A stretch of 64,000 bases of DNA from Caballeronia grimmiae (lineage in GTDB: Bacteria > Pseudomonadota > Gammaproteobacteria > Burkholderiales > Burkholderiaceae): contig NZ_JFHE01000002.1 in assembly GCF_000698555.1 (NCBI RefSeq), forward strand, positions 393,903-457,902. The letters are read 5' to 3'. Below are positions 40,986 through 49,654 of the stretch, one piece after another. Each line of letters begins with the position of its first letter. Positions within the stretch are counted from its first letter, which is position 1. The notes under the pieces were generated by a model. That model saw nothing but the letters and a program-made list of their open reading frames with translations, did not search any database and had not been told where the DNA came from. Made by a program: the position numbers and the translations under genes.

Positions 40986-41213
40986 ATGATCATCTATCAC
41001 GGCGGAGCCGCATTCGAGCCGAACGTCATGCGTAACGGAAAAGCCTTCGTGGCAACGGCGTCCATCCTGGAAGAGGATGGCCATTCGACCTCGCTTGGAA
41101 AGTGGGGCTTTTTTGCCAGCGAAGATTGCGCGATGCAGTTCGCGATCCGGTCGGCGACGGCCTTCCTCGAGGGTGATGAATTGCCCGTGCCGCCCATCGG
41201 ATTATCTGCGTAG
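40986..41213 (+). CDS. Small hypothetical protein
   Basis: A 75-aa soluble protein starting MIIYHGGAAFEPNVM at ATG 40986, with GAGAGA a few bases upstream as ribosome site. It includes GKWGFFASEDCAMQFAIRSATAFL, an amphipathic helix, and ends PVPPIGLSA. No domain is recognised. It stands alone, with long leader DNA on both sides. The upstream 150 bases are AT-richer than average and likely contain its promoter. Confidence 0.65.
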   Translation: MIIYHGGAAFEPNVMRNGKAFVATASILEEDGHSTSLGKWGFFASEDCAMQFAIRSATAFLEGDELPVPPIGLSA

Positions 41214-41633
41214 TCCGGCTCATGCCGTAGCGGTGTTTGAGCTGTTGACGTTCTCGCTGCGCGCTGCGCCTTCTCGCTAGTACCGGTCGTGGCGTGACGC
41301 GACGTCGCTGTCGCGCACATGTTTCGTCGTCAGCCGTGGTTGCTCTAGTACACGTGCACGGTTGGCGCACTCCGTCTTCATTGCCAGTGCTGTCGCCGGA
41401 ATCGGCGTTGGGGCCGCTTGTCCCATGCGACCAGGCACTTGGTCGCGGACGGTTGAGGAACTGGTCGACATGTCTAAAGATCGTGTTTCACAGGGTTTCG
41501 TCCGGAAGCACCCGCTTCGGTTCATCTCCATCGGACCGCGCTCACGCTGCCCACGGTACGTTGCCCCCTAACAAAAAACGCAAACCGTACGCTTCAAAGG
41601 ACGTGGCGCGACCGCTGCGCCACGTCCAGTCTC
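41214..41633. other. Intergenic region
   Basis: About 420 bases between the small protein gene and the convergent Hsp20 operon. Short overlapping frames only, none with a ribosome site or recognisable domain. Confidence 0.45.
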
Positions 41634-42041
41634 TCACTTCACGGCGACTTCAATGCGCCGCGGTTTGGCCTCTTCCCGGCGAGGCAGCGTCAACCGAAGC
41701 ACCCCGTCTTTGAGCGAGGCATCGATCTTTGATGTATCGAAGTCTTCGCTCACCGTGAAGGTGCGTGAGAAGTGCGGCGCCCGGACCTCCGCGTGGATCA
41801 GCCGCAGGTTGGCTGGCACTGGCACGACAGAGTCGGCATCGATCGTCAGGCGTCCGTCCTGGACCTTCACTTCCAGCCGGTCCTTCGATACACCCGGCAG
41901 GTCAGCCCAAAGGGTGACCGAGTGCGCGTCTTCGATAATGTCCACAGTCGGCGTCCGCGTCTCGCGCCGGCGTTGATCGTTCGACTCTCGACGAGCCACC
42001 GCAGCTTGTTCGCGCTCTGCAACTTGTGTCGTATCGCTCAT
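41634..42041 (-). CDS. Small heat-shock protein Hsp20 (second gene of pair)
   Basis: An intact alpha-crystallin chaperone of 135 aa. The N-terminal arm is short and charged (EREQAAVARRESNDQRRRE). The alpha-crystallin domain runs from TPTVDIIEDAHSVTLWADLPG to KDGVLRLTLPRREEAKPRRI, with the A-x-x-x-G-V-L core motif present. The C-terminal I-x-V element reads IEVAV. It follows the first Hsp20 gene by 21 bases. Class A/B sHSP pairs in rhizobia and Burkholderia form mixed oligomers that hold unfolding proteins for ClpB/DnaK. Confidence 0.93.
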   Translation of the reverse strand: MSDTTQVAEREQAAVARRESNDQRRRETRTPTVDIIEDAHSVTLWADLPGVSKDRLEVKVQDGRLTIDADSVVPVPANLRLIHAEVRAPHFSRTFTVSEDFDTSKIDASLKDGVLRLTLPRREEAKPRRIEVAVK

Positions 42042-42062
42042 GACATCACCTCGTTCGTGTCT

Positions 42063-42500
42063 TCATTGGACGGTGATCGCACGCGGCTTCGACGCCTCGC
42101 GCTTGCCTACTGAAATCAGCAGACATCCGTCGATATACCGGGCCTGCACCTTGTCGGGATCGGCGTGCTGCGGAAGCTCGATAGCACGCCGGAACGTGCC
42201 GCTAAAGCGCTCCTGAGCGTATTCACGCGTGCCTTCCGGCAAGGCGCCATCGTGTGTCACGCGTTGGCCGGCGATGACAAGCAAGCCCTTGTCGACAGAC
42301 ACTTCGAGTTTGGCCGGGTCGAGACCGGGCGCAAACGCGACGACCTCTATCGTGTCGTCGGTCGAGCCGATGTTGATTTGCGGGAACGCGTCGAGGCGGC
42401 CTGAGCGCAGGCTGCTCGGAAGGCCATCGAATACACTCAACAACTGCCTTTGCAGTCTCTCCAGTTCGGTGAAGAGATTAGCCCCAGTGAAAAGCTTCAT
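42063..42500 (-). CDS. Small heat-shock protein Hsp20 (first gene of pair)
   Basis: Alpha-crystallin chaperone of 145 aa starting MKLFTGANLFTELERLQRQL. The domain spans INIGSTDDTIEVVAFAPGLDP to DGCLLISVGKREASKPRAI. Two overlapping ATGs occur (ATGAATG); the second, followed by AAGCTT, is chosen. The AGAGGAG ribosome site lies about twelve bases before it, in a short hairpin. A sigma32-like promoter stands 155 bases upstream. These two intact genes may compensate for the truncated Hsp20 at 10.1 kb. Confidence 0.93.
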   Translation of the reverse strand: MKLFTGANLFTELERLQRQLLSVFDGLPSSLRSGRLDAFPQINIGSTDDTIEVVAFAPGLDPAKLEVSVDKGLLVIAGQRVTHDGALPEGTREYAQERFSGTFRRAIELPQHADPDKVQARYIDGCLLISVGKREASKPRAITVQ

Positions 42501-42513
42501 TCATCTTTGCTCT

Positions 42514-42530
42514 CCTCTGGCGGCAAGAGG
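42514..42530 (-). promoter_or_regulatory. Candidate RNA thermometer hairpin over the hsp20 ribosome site
   Basis: On the minus-strand transcript CCTCT (42530-42526) pairs with AGAGG (42518-42514) around a 7-base loop, and AGAGG overlaps the Shine-Dalgarno AGAGGAG of the first Hsp20 gene. A weak five-pair helix masking the ribosome site is how sHSP thermometers (ROSE, fourU) work. The match to a known family is not established. Confidence 0.35.
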
Positions 42531-42630
42531 GGAAGCTGCTTTTTGCGCTTCAGCTTAGCTGCCCCAATGCCGCGGACAAATTAAGTTGAAACACGCAGCG
42601 CGCGCTAATGGCGGCTGCCTTTCTACCGCC

Positions 42631-42666
42631 TAATATAAAAAATTTTCTGAAATTTTCAAGGGGGTG
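42631..42666 (-). promoter_or_regulatory. Sigma32-like heat-shock promoter
   Basis: On the minus strand CACCCCCTTGAAAA gives an excellent -35 (consensus C-x-CCCTTGAA). After about 17 bases comes TATATTA, a poorer -10 than the usual CCCCAT-x-T. It lies upstream of the Hsp20 pair and leaves a leader of about 120 bases. Confidence 0.55.
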
Positions 42667-42754
42667 AATCTCGCATGAGTCGACGGTTCAATTGCACTTG
42701 AAAATCGATTTGCCGACCATACACTCCGGCCAGCTAGGTCGTAGGAGATACGTC

Positions 42755-43138
42755 GTGGAATTCGATACGGATTGGATCACTCTCGGAAAGCATCGCATCA
42801 AATTGCGCTCAACGAAGGGCTTCCCTGGCGAAATCATGCACCGGGTAGCCGAGGTCACTCGTCTGGCGGTCGATCACAATATGAGCGCGCGGGCGCGCAT
42901 TGTCGAGATCGTCTTTCGGCAGGAGAAGGCTTACGACATCACGATCGGCACCACAATGGCCGATGACCGGGTGTGCGCGCCGCAGCTCGAAGCGGCGATC
43001 GCAACCGTGATGGGGCTTCTGCCGGAGCAGGTCAACATTTTCGTGGAGGCGGTCACGCAGGAGGAAGTGGACCTGCACTTCGGTGTCTACGAACGGATGC
43101 TCGCCGAGAAGCTCGGCACCGTGCCACCGTTGCAGTGA
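42755..43138 (+). CDS. Hypothetical protein, divergent from the Hsp20 pair
   Basis: A 127-aa protein. GTG 42755 is preferred because GGAG lies eight bases upstream; an earlier TTG at 42692 would add 21 residues without a site. The chain begins EFDTDWITLGKHRIKLRSTKG and contains RARIVEIVFRQEKAYDITIGTTMADDRV, a beta-rich core, then helical segments and a short C-terminus. No membrane part, no recognised family. It starts about 90 bases from the sigma32-like promoter and is transcribed away from it, so stress regulation is possible. Confidence 0.65.
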   Translation: MEFDTDWITLGKHRIKLRSTKGFPGEIMHRVAEVTRLAVDHNMSARARIVEIVFRQEKAYDITIGTTMADDRVCAPQLEAAIATVMGLLPEQVNIFVEAVTQEEVDLHFGVYERMLAEKLGTVPPLQ

Positions 43139-43160
43139 GTTTCAGTGAGTTTCAGTGAGT
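43131..43160. repeat. Short tandem repeat, three 10-bp units
   Basis: The unit TTCAGTGAGT occurs three times in a row (the first copy with one mismatch). The first copy contains the stop codon of the preceding gene, so slippage would only alter its 3' untranslated end. Confidence 0.7.
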
Positions 43161-43622
43161 GGCATTGGGCGGCTTAGAACGATGGTGCCTTGTCCAGCCA
43201 CTCATCGCCTGGCTCGACGATCGAACATTCAAGCTTGGGATAGCGAGCCGTGGATTTAAGCGCGTCTTTGTCAACTCATTAGGAGACCGCCGGTAGAACG
43301 GACGCCCAGAGAGGTAGTGGTGCAGCTTAAATGCAGGAACGGCTCTAAGGAACGTCGTGCGGTGACCGCCTGTAACGTAGTGCATAGCTCGGTGCGCACA
43401 GACGGCCGTGGACCGCATCCTTGACGGCATAAACCAACCCAGCTTTCGAGAGGGCTTGGCGCTCCGATGTACGTCCGCTCCTGTAAAGGGCGCTGCTATT
43501 CATGTCGAGATTGCGATCGCACCGGTTTCGCAGAAGAACGCGAACCCTTCTGCGTGCCCGGATTGACGCGGGCCTTGCGAATCACCACCGGCCGTTGCAG
43601 TGCGTCGGTCGCTGCATTTGCG
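43161..43622. other. Intergenic region
   Basis: About 460 bases, AT-richer in part, with no supportable gene on either strand. Confidence 0.45.
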
Positions 43623-43961
43623 TCATTGAGGAGGAGGTGGCGGTGGCGGGCACTCCGTCCGGAACCAGTAGTCGACGAGGCGCTGTGCGTACTGTAGATC
43701 GTCCGGGTAGTAGGGATCATCCCAGAAGGGCGATGGGTCGTATCCCGCCTTTCTTAGGGCGCCCAACTCCACTTGATGTTGAGCCATCGTGGGGTTCGTG
43801 TTTGTTTTCAGTGCGGCCAGGTCGCGGCACTCGACGTCGGTCAGATGCCTTCCCGGCGGAAGCACTCCGGCTCCCGGCGGCGGCATCTGGCCGATGACGC
43901 ACCCCGTGAGCAAGCACGCCAAAGGGAGGAGGCGCGTCAGCGTTTTCAAGGTTCCGTTCAC
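43623..43961 (-). CDS. Small outer-membrane-type lipoprotein
   Basis: A 112-aa lipoprotein. The leader MNGTLKTLTRLLPLACLLTGC ends in the lipobox LLTGC with Cys21. The mature part is Pro-rich (MPPPGAGVLPPGRHLTDVEC) with a middle helical stretch (LAALKTNTNPTMAQHQVELGAL) and an aromatic end (DDPYYPDDLQYAQRLVDYW), then a run of seven prolines. It resembles unnamed Burkholderia lipoproteins; no function is known. Two further cysteines in the mature part could form a disulfide. Confidence 0.75.
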   Translation of the reverse strand: MNGTLKTLTRLLPLACLLTGCVIGQMPPPGAGVLPPGRHLTDVECRDLAALKTNTNPTMAQHQVELGALRKAGYDPSPFWDDPYYPDDLQYAQRLVDYWFRTECPPPPPPPQ

Positions 43962-44392
43962 GATGGTTACTAGCAGTTAGTGTCGCCGCCCAGACGCACG
44001 TCACCCCGGAATCCGCGTGGCCGTCGTCTTTCTTGACCACTCCATCGATGCCCGATGTCTGATCTTCTACGCCAGCTTTGTTCGTCGCCCATTCTCGACT
44101 CCTCTTCTTTGTTTCAGTCGCATACAGCAAAGCATATTCCGGGCGCGATCACGAACTCATCTCCGCATTACTGAGCTCTTCACGGATGCGCGCAGCGTTG
44201 AAGTGCGCGTCCGCAGTGTCCGGCGGGTGATCGGATGCAGATCGTCATACCGTCACCTTCGCATTCGCTTCGCAACAACATAACCGCCGCCGATAGCTTT
44301 CCGTAAGCCCCACAGGCCACGACGAGCGCGATGCGTCGCGTTCCCGTATCGTGTCGGATTGTTCTCTGTCCGCTTACTTACGGAATCACGAC
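43962..44392. other. Divergent intergenic region
   Basis: About 430 bases between the lipoprotein gene (minus) and the MFS gene (plus). It should carry both promoters. An open frame at 44017-44283 has no ribosome site or domain and was not called. Confidence 0.45.
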
Positions 44393-45805
44393 GTGTCCGC
44401 CGATACCGCTTCCCCGACGCCCCGCGACCCCGACGCGCCCATGACCTCGCTCGAGCGCCGCGGCATGGCCGCGCTTCTGCTCGCCGTCGCGATGGCGACG
44501 CTCGATACCGCCATCGCCAATACCGCGCTGCCGGCCATCGCCGCCGATCTTCACGCGACGCCCGCCGCGTCGGTCTGGATCATCAACGCGTATCAGCTCG
44601 CCATGGTCGCCACGCTGCTGCCGTTCGCCGCGCTGGGCGGAATCGTCGGACATCGGCGCGTTTATCTCGGTGGATTGATCGTATTCACGATCGCGTCCGC
44701 GGTGTGCGCGTTCTCCTGGTCGCTGCCGACGCTCGTCGCCGCGCGTCTGCTGCAGGGGCTTGGCGCGAGTGCGATCATGAGCGTCAACACGGCGATCATC
44801 AGCGCGATCTTTCCGCTGCATCGGCTAGGACGCGGTGTCGGGCTGAACGCGCTGATCGTCGGCATTGCGTTCGCCGTCGGGCCGACAGTCGCGTCGATCG
44901 TGCTCTCGCTCGGCACGTGGCCCTGGCTTTTTGCCGTGAACCTGCCGGTCGGTGTGCTGGCACTCGCGATCGCCTGGTCGGCGCTTCCGCAGACGAAGCG
45001 TAGCGCGCATGGCTTCGACCGCATCGCGGCGGCGCTCAACGTCGTCACGTTCGCGGCGCTGATTTTCGCGTTGGGCGAAGCGGCGCAGCGCGCGCCGTCG
45101 CGAATCGTGCTGGCGTCGCTCGGCGTGGCGCTCGTCGCGGGCGCGTTGATGCTGCGTCGTGAGCGCGGACATCCCGCGCCGATGCTGCCCGTCGATCTGT
45201 TTCGACGCCCCATGTTCGCGCTATCGACGATGACCGCCGTCTGCTCGTTCGCCGCCCAAGGTCTCGCCTTCGTATCGCTGCCGTTCTATTTCGAGGGCGT
45301 GCTCGGCCGGACGCAGGTCGAAACGGGCTTTCTGATGACGCCGTGGTCGGTGCTCGTCGCGTTGATGGCGCCGATCGCCGGCCGCTTGTCGGATCGTTAT
45401 CCGCCCGGTCTGCTCGGGGGGATCGGGCTGGCGATTCTGTGCACGGGGATGGTGTCGCTCGCGGCGCTGCCAGCCGATCCGCATGCGCTCGACATCTGCA
45501 TTCGCATGGCGATTTGCGGAGCGGGTTTCGGCTTCTTTCAATCGCCGAACCTGAAGGCTTTCATGGCAAGTGCGCCGCGCGAACGCAGCGGGGGCGCGAG
45601 CGGCGTGGTCGCGACCGCCCGGCTGATTGGTCAGGCGCTGGGCGCGGCGCTCGTAGCGTTGTGCTTCGGAATCGCGGGCAAGCACGGGCCGGGACTGGCG
45701 CTGTCACTCGGCGCGGGATTCGCGGGGGCGGCGAGCATCGCGAGCGGATTGCGGCTCGTCACTCGCGATGGCGGTGAGACGTCGGTGGGGATGGCGCGGG
45801 AGTGA
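44393..45805 (+). CDS. MFS drug:H+ antiporter, DHA2 (EmrB/QacA) type
   Basis: Efflux carrier of about 470 aa with fourteen predicted membrane segments. TLDTAIANTALPAIAADL near the first helix is the DHA2 motif, and ASVWIINAYQLAMVATLLPF, GHRRVYLGG and RLLQGLGASAIMSVNTAII follow in the usual order. Start is uncertain: GTG 44393 is used, with GTG 44351 and ATG 44441 as alternatives; none has a strong ribosome site. No membrane-fusion partner (EmrA) or regulator is adjacent, so it probably exports across the inner membrane alone. The substrate is unknown. Confidence 0.88.
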   Translation: MSADTASPTPRDPDAPMTSLERRGMAALLLAVAMATLDTAIANTALPAIAADLHATPAASVWIINAYQLAMVATLLPFAALGGIVGHRRVYLGGLIVFTIASAVCAFSWSLPTLVAARLLQGLGASAIMSVNTAIISAIFPLHRLGRGVGLNALIVGIAFAVGPTVASIVLSLGTWPWLFAVNLPVGVLALAIAWSALPQTKRSAHGFDRIAAALNVVTFAALIFALGEAAQRAPSRIVLASLGVALVAGALMLRRERGHPAPMLPVDLFRRPMFALSTMTAVCSFAAQGLAFVSLPFYFEGVLGRTQVETGFLMTPWSVLVALMAPIAGRLSDRYPPGLLGGIGLAILCTGMVSLAALPADPHALDICIRMAICGAGFGFFQSPNLKAFMASAPRERSGGASGVVATARLIGQALGAALVALCFGIAGKHGPGLALSLGAGFAGAASIASGLRLVTRDGGETSVGMARE

Positions 45806-46171
45806 GTTGGGTCGGTCCAATGGGAACGGATCGCGTGGCACATCGAAGTTGCTAACGGCCTCCAGTTGCGCGATGTCCGGCTGCAGCGGCACCTACCTGC
45901 GCGCGCAAGCCGACACACTGCGCCTGTAGAAAGGGTTCGGGATTGCATCGACTGCAAACGGGCTCGAGTCGCTGAGGCAAAGCGCAACCAGTCCCGCGAT
46001 GTACAGTGCATCAGTCGCATATCCGGTTGCCTGAAGCACGATACTTTTTCACCCCGGACACTTGCTGTCTCTCGGTTCATCTCAAAGGACGTACCGCCAT
46101 CACTCATTGCCCATTCTGGATCGACCGATCTAAAATGACCCGGCAGCAATCACGACACGGAGACGACCCGC
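45806..46171. other. Intergenic region before GST gene
   Basis: About 365 bases without a gene. The promoter of the GST-TetR pair probably lies near 46090-46150. No clear operator was found. Confidence 0.45.
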
Positions 46172-46876
46172 ATGATCGAGTTCTACTTTCACCCGACGCC
46201 CAATCCCGCAAAGATCGCGCTCTTTCTCGAGGAATCGGGACTGCCTTACGATCTGAAGCCCGTCGATACCAGCAAGGGTGAGCAGCATTCGCCCGCGTTT
46301 CGCGCCATTAATCCGAACGGCAAGGTGCCGGCTATCGTCGATACGGAAGGGCCGGGCGGACAACCGGCGGTCGTGTTCGATTCCACCGCCATCCTGCTGT
46401 ATCTGGCGGAGAAGACCGGCCAGTTTCTCGGCGCGCCGGAAGACCGCCCGCAACTGCTTTCGTGGCTGATGTTCATCGCGAGCGGTCTCGGGCCGTTCTC
46501 CGGGCAGGCAGTGCACTTCCAGTACGCAGCGCCCGAAGGGCTCGACTACGCGGTGAACCGCTATCGGCGCGAGGCCGAGCGCCATTACGAGGTGCTCAAC
46601 GACAGGCTGAAGGGCCGCGAGTTCATCGTCGGCGACAGCTATACGATCGCGGATATGTCCGCGTGGGGCTGGGTCGATCGCGCATCGCGCGTGTTCAAGA
46701 ACAGCGATAGTCCGCTCGCGTCGTATCCCGAGTTGCAGCGCTGGTTTGCCAAAATCGACGCGCGGCCTGCCGTCGAACGTGCGCGCGCCGTGAATAAAAA
46801 GCATGCGTTCAAGACCGTCAACGACGACGAGACGAAGCGCGCGCTGTTCCCGTCGAACTATCCGAAGTCTGCGTAA
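46172..46876 (+). CDS. Glutathione S-transferase family protein
   Basis: Cytoplasmic GST of 234 aa. Residues 1-85 form the thioredoxin-like glutathione domain (IEFYFHPTPNPAKIALFLEESGLPY, NPNGKVPAIVD with cis-Pro, and FDSTAILLYLAEKTG). The helical C-domain follows (RREAERHYEVLNDRLKGREFIVGDSYTIADM, typical of the YfcG/Ure2p-like Nu class). The N-terminal Thr-Pro-Asn motif near residue 9 matches the Thr/Asn of YfcG-type enzymes rather than a Ser or Cys. A TetR regulator follows 12 bases downstream in the same operon and likely controls both. Confidence 0.92.
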   Translation: MIEFYFHPTPNPAKIALFLEESGLPYDLKPVDTSKGEQHSPAFRAINPNGKVPAIVDTEGPGGQPAVVFDSTAILLYLAEKTGQFLGAPEDRPQLLSWLMFIASGLGPFSGQAVHFQYAAPEGLDYAVNRYRREAERHYEVLNDRLKGREFIVGDSYTIADMSAWGWVDRASRVFKNSDSPLASYPELQRWFAKIDARPAVERARAVNKKHAFKTVNDDETKRALFPSNYPKSA

Positions 46877-46888
46877 GGGGGAGGGCGC

Positions 46889-47515
46889 ATGGCACGTCCG
46901 CGTGAATTCGACGAAGATGCCGTGCTGGACGCGGCCACCGTCCAGTTCTGGTCCCGCGGCTACGAGGCGACGTCCGTGCGCGATCTCGCTGCCGCGATGG
47001 GCCTTACGTCTGCGAGCCTTTACAACGCGTTCGGCGACAAGCGTGCGCTCTATGAACGCGCGCTCGAGCGTTACGTCGAACGCGGCTTTCGCGAGCGCGT
47101 GCAGCGGCTGGAACATCAGGCGGCGCCGCGCGATGCCATCGTCATGTTCTTCGACGAGATTATTCGGCTCTCTGTAAATGACCCGCATCGCAAGGGCTGT
47201 CTGATCGTGAACTCGGCGATGGAGCTTGCGCCGCACGACAAGCAGTTCCAGCGCGCGTTGAATCGCATGTTGAAAGACATCGAAGGCTTCTTTGCGCGCT
47301 GCGTGACGGCGGGGCAGGAGGACGGCGCCATTTCCCTCGACATCGACGCCGCCGACATCGCCAAGTCGCTGCTCGCTTCGCTTATCGGCTTGCGCGTGCT
47401 CGCGCGCGTCAACCCGAAGCGCGAGTTGCTGGAAGGCGCGTTGCGGCCCGTACTCGCGATGCTCGACGCCAAGCCGAAAGCGACGCATGCGACCCGTGCG
47501 CGCCGCAAGAGTTGA
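46889..47515 (+). CDS. TetR-family transcriptional regulator
   Basis: Repressor of 208 aa. Residues 8-55 are the TetR helix-turn-helix (AVLDAATVQFWSRGYEATSVRDLAAAMGLTSASLYNAFGDK). The C-terminal ligand domain contains CLIVNSAMELAPHDKQFQ. GGGAGGG lies just upstream of ATG 46889. It is coupled with the GST gene and probably represses it until an electrophile or similar inducer appears (inference). Its stop directly abuts the stop of the convergent NrsF gene. Confidence 0.93.
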   Translation: MARPREFDEDAVLDAATVQFWSRGYEATSVRDLAAAMGLTSASLYNAFGDKRALYERALERYVERGFRERVQRLEHQAAPRDAIVMFFDEIIRLSVNDPHRKGCLIVNSAMELAPHDKQFQRALNRMLKDIEGFFARCVTAGQEDGAISLDIDAADIAKSLLASLIGLRVLARVNPKRELLEGALRPVLAMLDAKPKATHATRARRKS

Positions 47516-48157
47516 TCACCACCGCAGCAGCTTCGGGCCAAGCCACGCGCCGATGCCCGCAGGCAGGATCATGCCGATGGCGTACCACACGCTCCAGAAT
47601 GCCGGGCTCATCTCCGGACAGTGCAGGCAATACGCGACTGTCGCGATGGCGCTCGCAAGCAGTCCCGCGACGGCGCCCGCGCGGCGCGGCTGCGTCGGCG
47701 CGAGGCTTTTCATCGCCCAGAAGACGGCAGGAAAGGTCGGCGCCGAAAGCAGCACGATATTGAACGGACACGTGCGCCACGTATGCCCGAGAAGAGTCGG
47801 CAGACGTTCGCCGGGCGCGGCAGCTTCGAGAACGACCGCGCCGGCGAGCCATACCGCAACGAACGGCAAGCCGACGAGCAGCCACGCCTGACCGCCGCGC
47901 GCGCCCGGATGGCCAAGGCGCGTAACGACGGTCAACGCGCCGATCGCGATCACGAGCGGATAAGCGAGTTTCGCCCAAAAGACGGGCGTACGGGCGACGA
48001 TCGAGAGATCCGGCCGCACGCCGAACGCGACGCTCATCAGGACCACGGAGCCGAGCGCGCCGAGCAGCAGAGCCTTCGTGAAACGGCGCGCGACGGCGCC
48101 GCGATCGACGCGCGTCACCTGGTTCGAGAGCAGGCCGATGAGGTCGTCGGTTTTCAT
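47516..48157 (-). CDS. NrsF/DUF1109 membrane anti-sigma factor
   Basis: Inner-membrane protein of 213 aa with six hydrophobic segments, beginning [26 protein letters not shown]. The paired cysteine motif [12 protein letters not shown] near residue 180 and CPF near residue 130 are the conserved DUF1109 features. In Caulobacter NrsF holds sigma-F at the membrane and releases it in response to metals or oxidants through those cysteines. Its ATG overlaps the stop of the sigma factor gene (ATGA). Confidence 0.92.
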   Translation of the reverse strand: MKTDDLIGLLSNQVTRVDRGAVARRFTKALLLGALGSVVLMSVAFGVRPDLSIVARTPVFWAKLAYPLVIAIGALTVVTRLGHPGARGGQAWLLVGLPFVAVWLAGAVVLEAAAPGERLPTLLGHTWRTCPFNIVLLSAPTFPAVFWAMKSLAPTQPRRAGAVAGLLASAIATVAYCLHCPEMSPAFWSVWYAIGMILPAGIGAWLGPKLLRW

Positions 48158-48699
48158 TTGAGCCCCCGGATACGCGCGGCGAGCGCCTTGAGACCGCGAT
48201 GCACGCCTACTTTGACCGCCGATTCAGATAGCCCGGTGATGCGCGCGGTTTCGGTCACCGACAAGCCTTGCAGTTTCATATGCATGATGGGCAGGCGCTG
48301 CTTGTCGGGCAGGTCTTCGAGAAGTTTGCCGATGTCATGCCGCGCTTGCGCGGGCTCGTCGTCGGCGACGGCGAGAAACTCAGCGTGATCGTCGAGCGGA
48401 TCGTTCAGTGAATCGCGGCGTGCGCGCGAGCGAAAGAAGTCCATCAGCTTGTAGCGGGCGATCGCGTGCAGCCACGCGGTCAACGGTTCGTCCATGCGGT
48501 ACGTGTGCCGCGCATTATGCACGGCGAGCAGAATCTCTTGCACGAGATCCTCGACGTCGTCGCGATGCTGTGGAATGCGCCTGCGCAGATAGCCGCGCAG
48601 ATGTCGCGCGAGCGCCTCGAGAAAACCGCGATACGCATGCTGGTCGCCGTCGAGTCCCGCGACGAAGAGCGCCCTCAGGCGGTTTTCCGCTTGTTGCAA
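48154..48699 (-). CDS. ECF sigma factor, SigF-like
   Basis: RNA polymerase sigma factor of about 181 aa. Sigma2 region: [28 protein letters not shown] and [16 protein letters not shown]. Sigma4 region: [47 protein letters not shown] 48699 is chosen because AGGA lies six bases upstream and the length fits the family. ATG 48852, with GGGGAG upstream, would add 51 residues and cannot be ruled out. The gene is followed by its NrsF anti-sigma and faces a cytochrome b/molybdoenzyme operon. Confidence 0.9.
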   Translation of the reverse strand: MQQAENRLRALFVAGLDGDQHAYRGFLEALARHLRGYLRRRIPQHRDDVEDLVQEILLAVHNARHTYRMDEPLTAWLHAIARYKLMDFFRSRARRDSLNDPLDDHAEFLAVADDEPAQARHDIGKLLEDLPDKQRLPIMHMKLQGLSVTETARITGLSESAVKVGVHRGLKALAARIRGLK

Positions 48700-48882
48700 G
48701 ATGGTTCCTGTATTGGCGAGACGGCCGGAAGGCGACGCTCGATCAATGCCGGCCGCGCGCGGGCGCAGTCCCGGCACGCCGCATTCTGGATCGATCGTTC
48801 CAGAGTAGCCGAAGCCGTGATGCCCGGCAACGAATGCCGTGCGGATTCGCATGACGCATCTCCCCTACGTGTCGCTTTCTAT

Positions 48883-48908
48883 TTCGTTCGCGCGCTGAAA
48901 ATGGTTAC
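48883..48908 (-). promoter_or_regulatory. ECF (sigma-F-type) promoter of the sigma factor operon
   Basis: On the minus strand GTAACC, 16 bases, CGAA. The same two boxes with the same spacing occur on the plus strand 36 bases away. It matches the box sequences I recall for Caulobacter sigma-F promoters and implies autoregulation. Confidence 0.7.
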
Positions 48909-48944
48909 ACGCGAATTAATTTATTCGTGGTCGTGCGCTCCGCT

Positions 48945-48970
48945 GTAACCAATCAATGATCGTCGACGAA
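48945..48970 (+). promoter_or_regulatory. ECF (sigma-F-type) promoter of the cytochrome b/molybdoenzyme operon
   Basis: GTAACC at 48945-48950, 16 bases, CGAA at 48967-48970. Transcription would start near 48977, which excludes an upstream ATG at 48956 and supports ATG 49007 as start of the operon's first gene. Confidence 0.7.
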
Positions 48971-49006
48971 TTCACTCGTATCCGACGCATCGACACGGTG
49001 AACGAC

Positions 49007-49654
49007 ATGGCAACGACACTCACACCCGCAGGCGAAGCGCCGCAACCTGCATCGCCGATTCATCCGGTCTGGTTGCGCGTCACGCACTGGATCAACGCGT
49101 TTGCCGCGCTGATCATGATGTTCTCGGGCTGGCGCATCTATGATGCCTCGCCTGTGTTTCCGGACATCGTCATTCCGACGTCGATCACGCTCGGAGGCTG
49201 GCTCGGCGGCGCGCTGCAATGGCATTTCGCGGCGATGTGGCTGCTCGTCTTTAACGGCATCGTCTATCTCGTGTTGAACGTGGTGAGCGGGCGTTTTTTC
49301 TCGAAGTTTTTTCCGCTCTCGCCGCGCGCCGTGCTGCGCGATCTCGCCGCCGCGCTCAAAGGGAAGCTGTCTCACGCTGACCTGCGCCAGTACAACGCGG
49401 TGCAGAAGCTGGCGTATCTGGTGGTCGTGGCCGATCTGATCGTGCTCGTGCTTTCGGGACTCGCCATCTGGAAATCAGTGCAGTTTCCGTTGCTGCGCGA
49501 GCTGATGGGCGGCTATGACCGCGCGCGCGTCGTGCATTTCCTCGCGATGGCGGTGATGGCGGCGTTCGTCGTCGTGCATATCGCGATGGTCGCGCTGGTG
49601 CCGCGATCGCTTCTTACCATGCTGCACGGTGGATCGAAGGGGGACGAGAAATGA
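49007..49654 (+). CDS. Cytochrome b561-like membrane subunit
   Basis: Di-heme-type membrane protein of 215 aa with four hydrophobic helices. HPVWLRVTHWINAFAALIMMFSGWRIYD carries a heme-ligand His in helix 1, QWHFAAMWLLVFNGIVYLVLN another in helix 2, RARVVHFLAMAVMAAFVVVHIAMV the pair in helix 4. ATG 49007 is preferred because the predicted promoter transcript starts after ATG 48956. Its stop overlaps the start of the molybdoenzyme gene (ATGA), so the pair is an electron-transfer unit: the membrane heme subunit passes electrons to or from the exported molybdenum enzyme. Confidence 0.9.
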   Translation: MATTLTPAGEAPQPASPIHPVWLRVTHWINAFAALIMMFSGWRIYDASPVFPDIVIPTSITLGGWLGGALQWHFAAMWLLVFNGIVYLVLNVVSGRFFSKFFPLSPRAVLRDLAAALKGKLSHADLRQYNAVQKLAYLVVVADLIVLVLSGLAIWKSVQFPLLRELMGGYDRARVVHFLAMAVMAAFVVVHIAMVALVPRSLLTMLHGGSKGDEK

